IMG/VR virus record: IMGVR_UViG_3300025646_000425
Span: 1-22,336 of that record
Origin: a virus
Length of the DNA: 22,336 nucleotides
Reading direction: 5' to 3' (one strand)
Notes under the pieces: generated by a model
The model's input: only the letters and a program-made list of their open reading frames with translations
The model's database searches: none
What the model was told of the DNA's origin: nothing
Position numbers and translations under genes: made by a program
Shown: positions 22,125 to 22,336 of the stretch, in pieces
Position numbering within the stretch: position 1 is the first letter of the stretch
Layout of the letters: every line of letters begins with the position of its first letter

Positions 22125-22336
22125 TTATAGGAATATGCGGATTTATTGGCTGTGGCAAAGACACAGTAGCAAACTATCTAGTGGGCTTTCACGGCTATAG
22201 ACGTGATAGTTTTGCTGGCGCACTTAAAGATGCTGTGGCAACAGTGTTTGGTTGGGACAGAGAACTACTAGAAGGCATAACACCAGAAGCACGTAAATGG
22301 CGTGAACAAGTTGATACTTGGTGGGCAGAAAGACTA
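22121..22336 (+). CDS. gp1: gp1-like deoxynucleoside monophosphate kinase (5' part)
   Basis: The first 72 codons of a P-loop kinase: IIGICGFIGCGKDTVANYLV with Walker A residues Gly7, Gly12, Lys13, Asp14 and Thr15, then RRDSFAGALKDAVATVFGW. T4 gp1 has the same layout (SGKDT followed by AGPIKDAL). These enzymes phosphorylate dNMPs for phage DNA synthesis, including modified nucleotides in T4. The GITPEARKWREQVDTWWAER segment is the start of the substrate-side helices. ATG overlaps the SGNH gene stop (ATGA). The gene runs off the right edge. Confidence 0.82.
   Translation, partial: MIIGICGFIGCGKDTVANYLVGFHGYRRDSFAGALKDAVATVFGWDRELLEGITPEARKWREQVDTWWAERL

Overview
This window looks like part of the virion-structure region of a marine T4-like myovirus (contractile-tail phage). 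The basis is recognisable homologues of T4 gp13, gp14 and gp15 (neck and tail completion), several tail-fibre or decoration proteins of the modular type common in T4-like phages of marine bacteria, T4-type late promoters (TAAATA, five of the seven lying 19-24 nt before a start codon), and the start of a gp1-like dNMP kinase. No photosynthesis genes or tRNAs were seen, so the host cannot be named. Base composition is AT-rich, by eye about 40% GC.

Layout. 1-5794 (+): the 3' end of an unrecognised gene, a small structural protein, a 1136-aa PKD-repeat adhesin-like protein and a 603-aa fibre with a C1q-like tip, tightly packed with one TAATG overlap. 5795-5999: a control region with two late-promoter-like boxes and a structured leader. 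6000-11504 (+): a 1834-aa, highly repetitive fibre closed by a strong intrinsic terminator. 11589-14818 (+): two further fibre genes, each with its own late promoter, that share sequence cassettes with the 1834-aa gene. 14883-15623 (+): a Rossmann-like protein resembling the GT42/DUF115 group. 15580-18760 (-): a three-gene operon gp14 > gp15 > Nudix hydrolase. 18892-20061 (+): an unrecognised basic protein behind an exact-consensus sigma70 promoter (TTGACA-17-TATAAT). 20103-22336 (+): gp13 neck protein, a small conserved-looking protein, an SGNH-hydrolase-like protein and the start of a dNMP kinase.

How it works together. Most genes build the neck and tail tip or fibres and are driven by TAAATA-type late promoters with predicted leaders of only about 13-17 nt. 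The unknown 389-aa gene and the SGNH gene instead carry host-type promoters and should be expressed early or by host polymerase. The most interesting signals are regulatory and compositional. (1) Several late promoters sit inside the loop of an inverted repeat whose 3' arm covers the ribosome-binding site or start codon of the next gene. Readthrough RNA would then be translationally closed, while late-initiated RNA would lack the 5' arm and be open. This is the logic known from T4 genes e, soc and 49. (2) The pentamer GCWGC is almost absent: one site was found in the whole window by manual reading, although Ala-Ala coding is frequent. This suggests escape from a host restriction or methylation system. 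(3) The fibre genes share and internally repeat near-identical DNA cassettes, a ready substrate for recombination.
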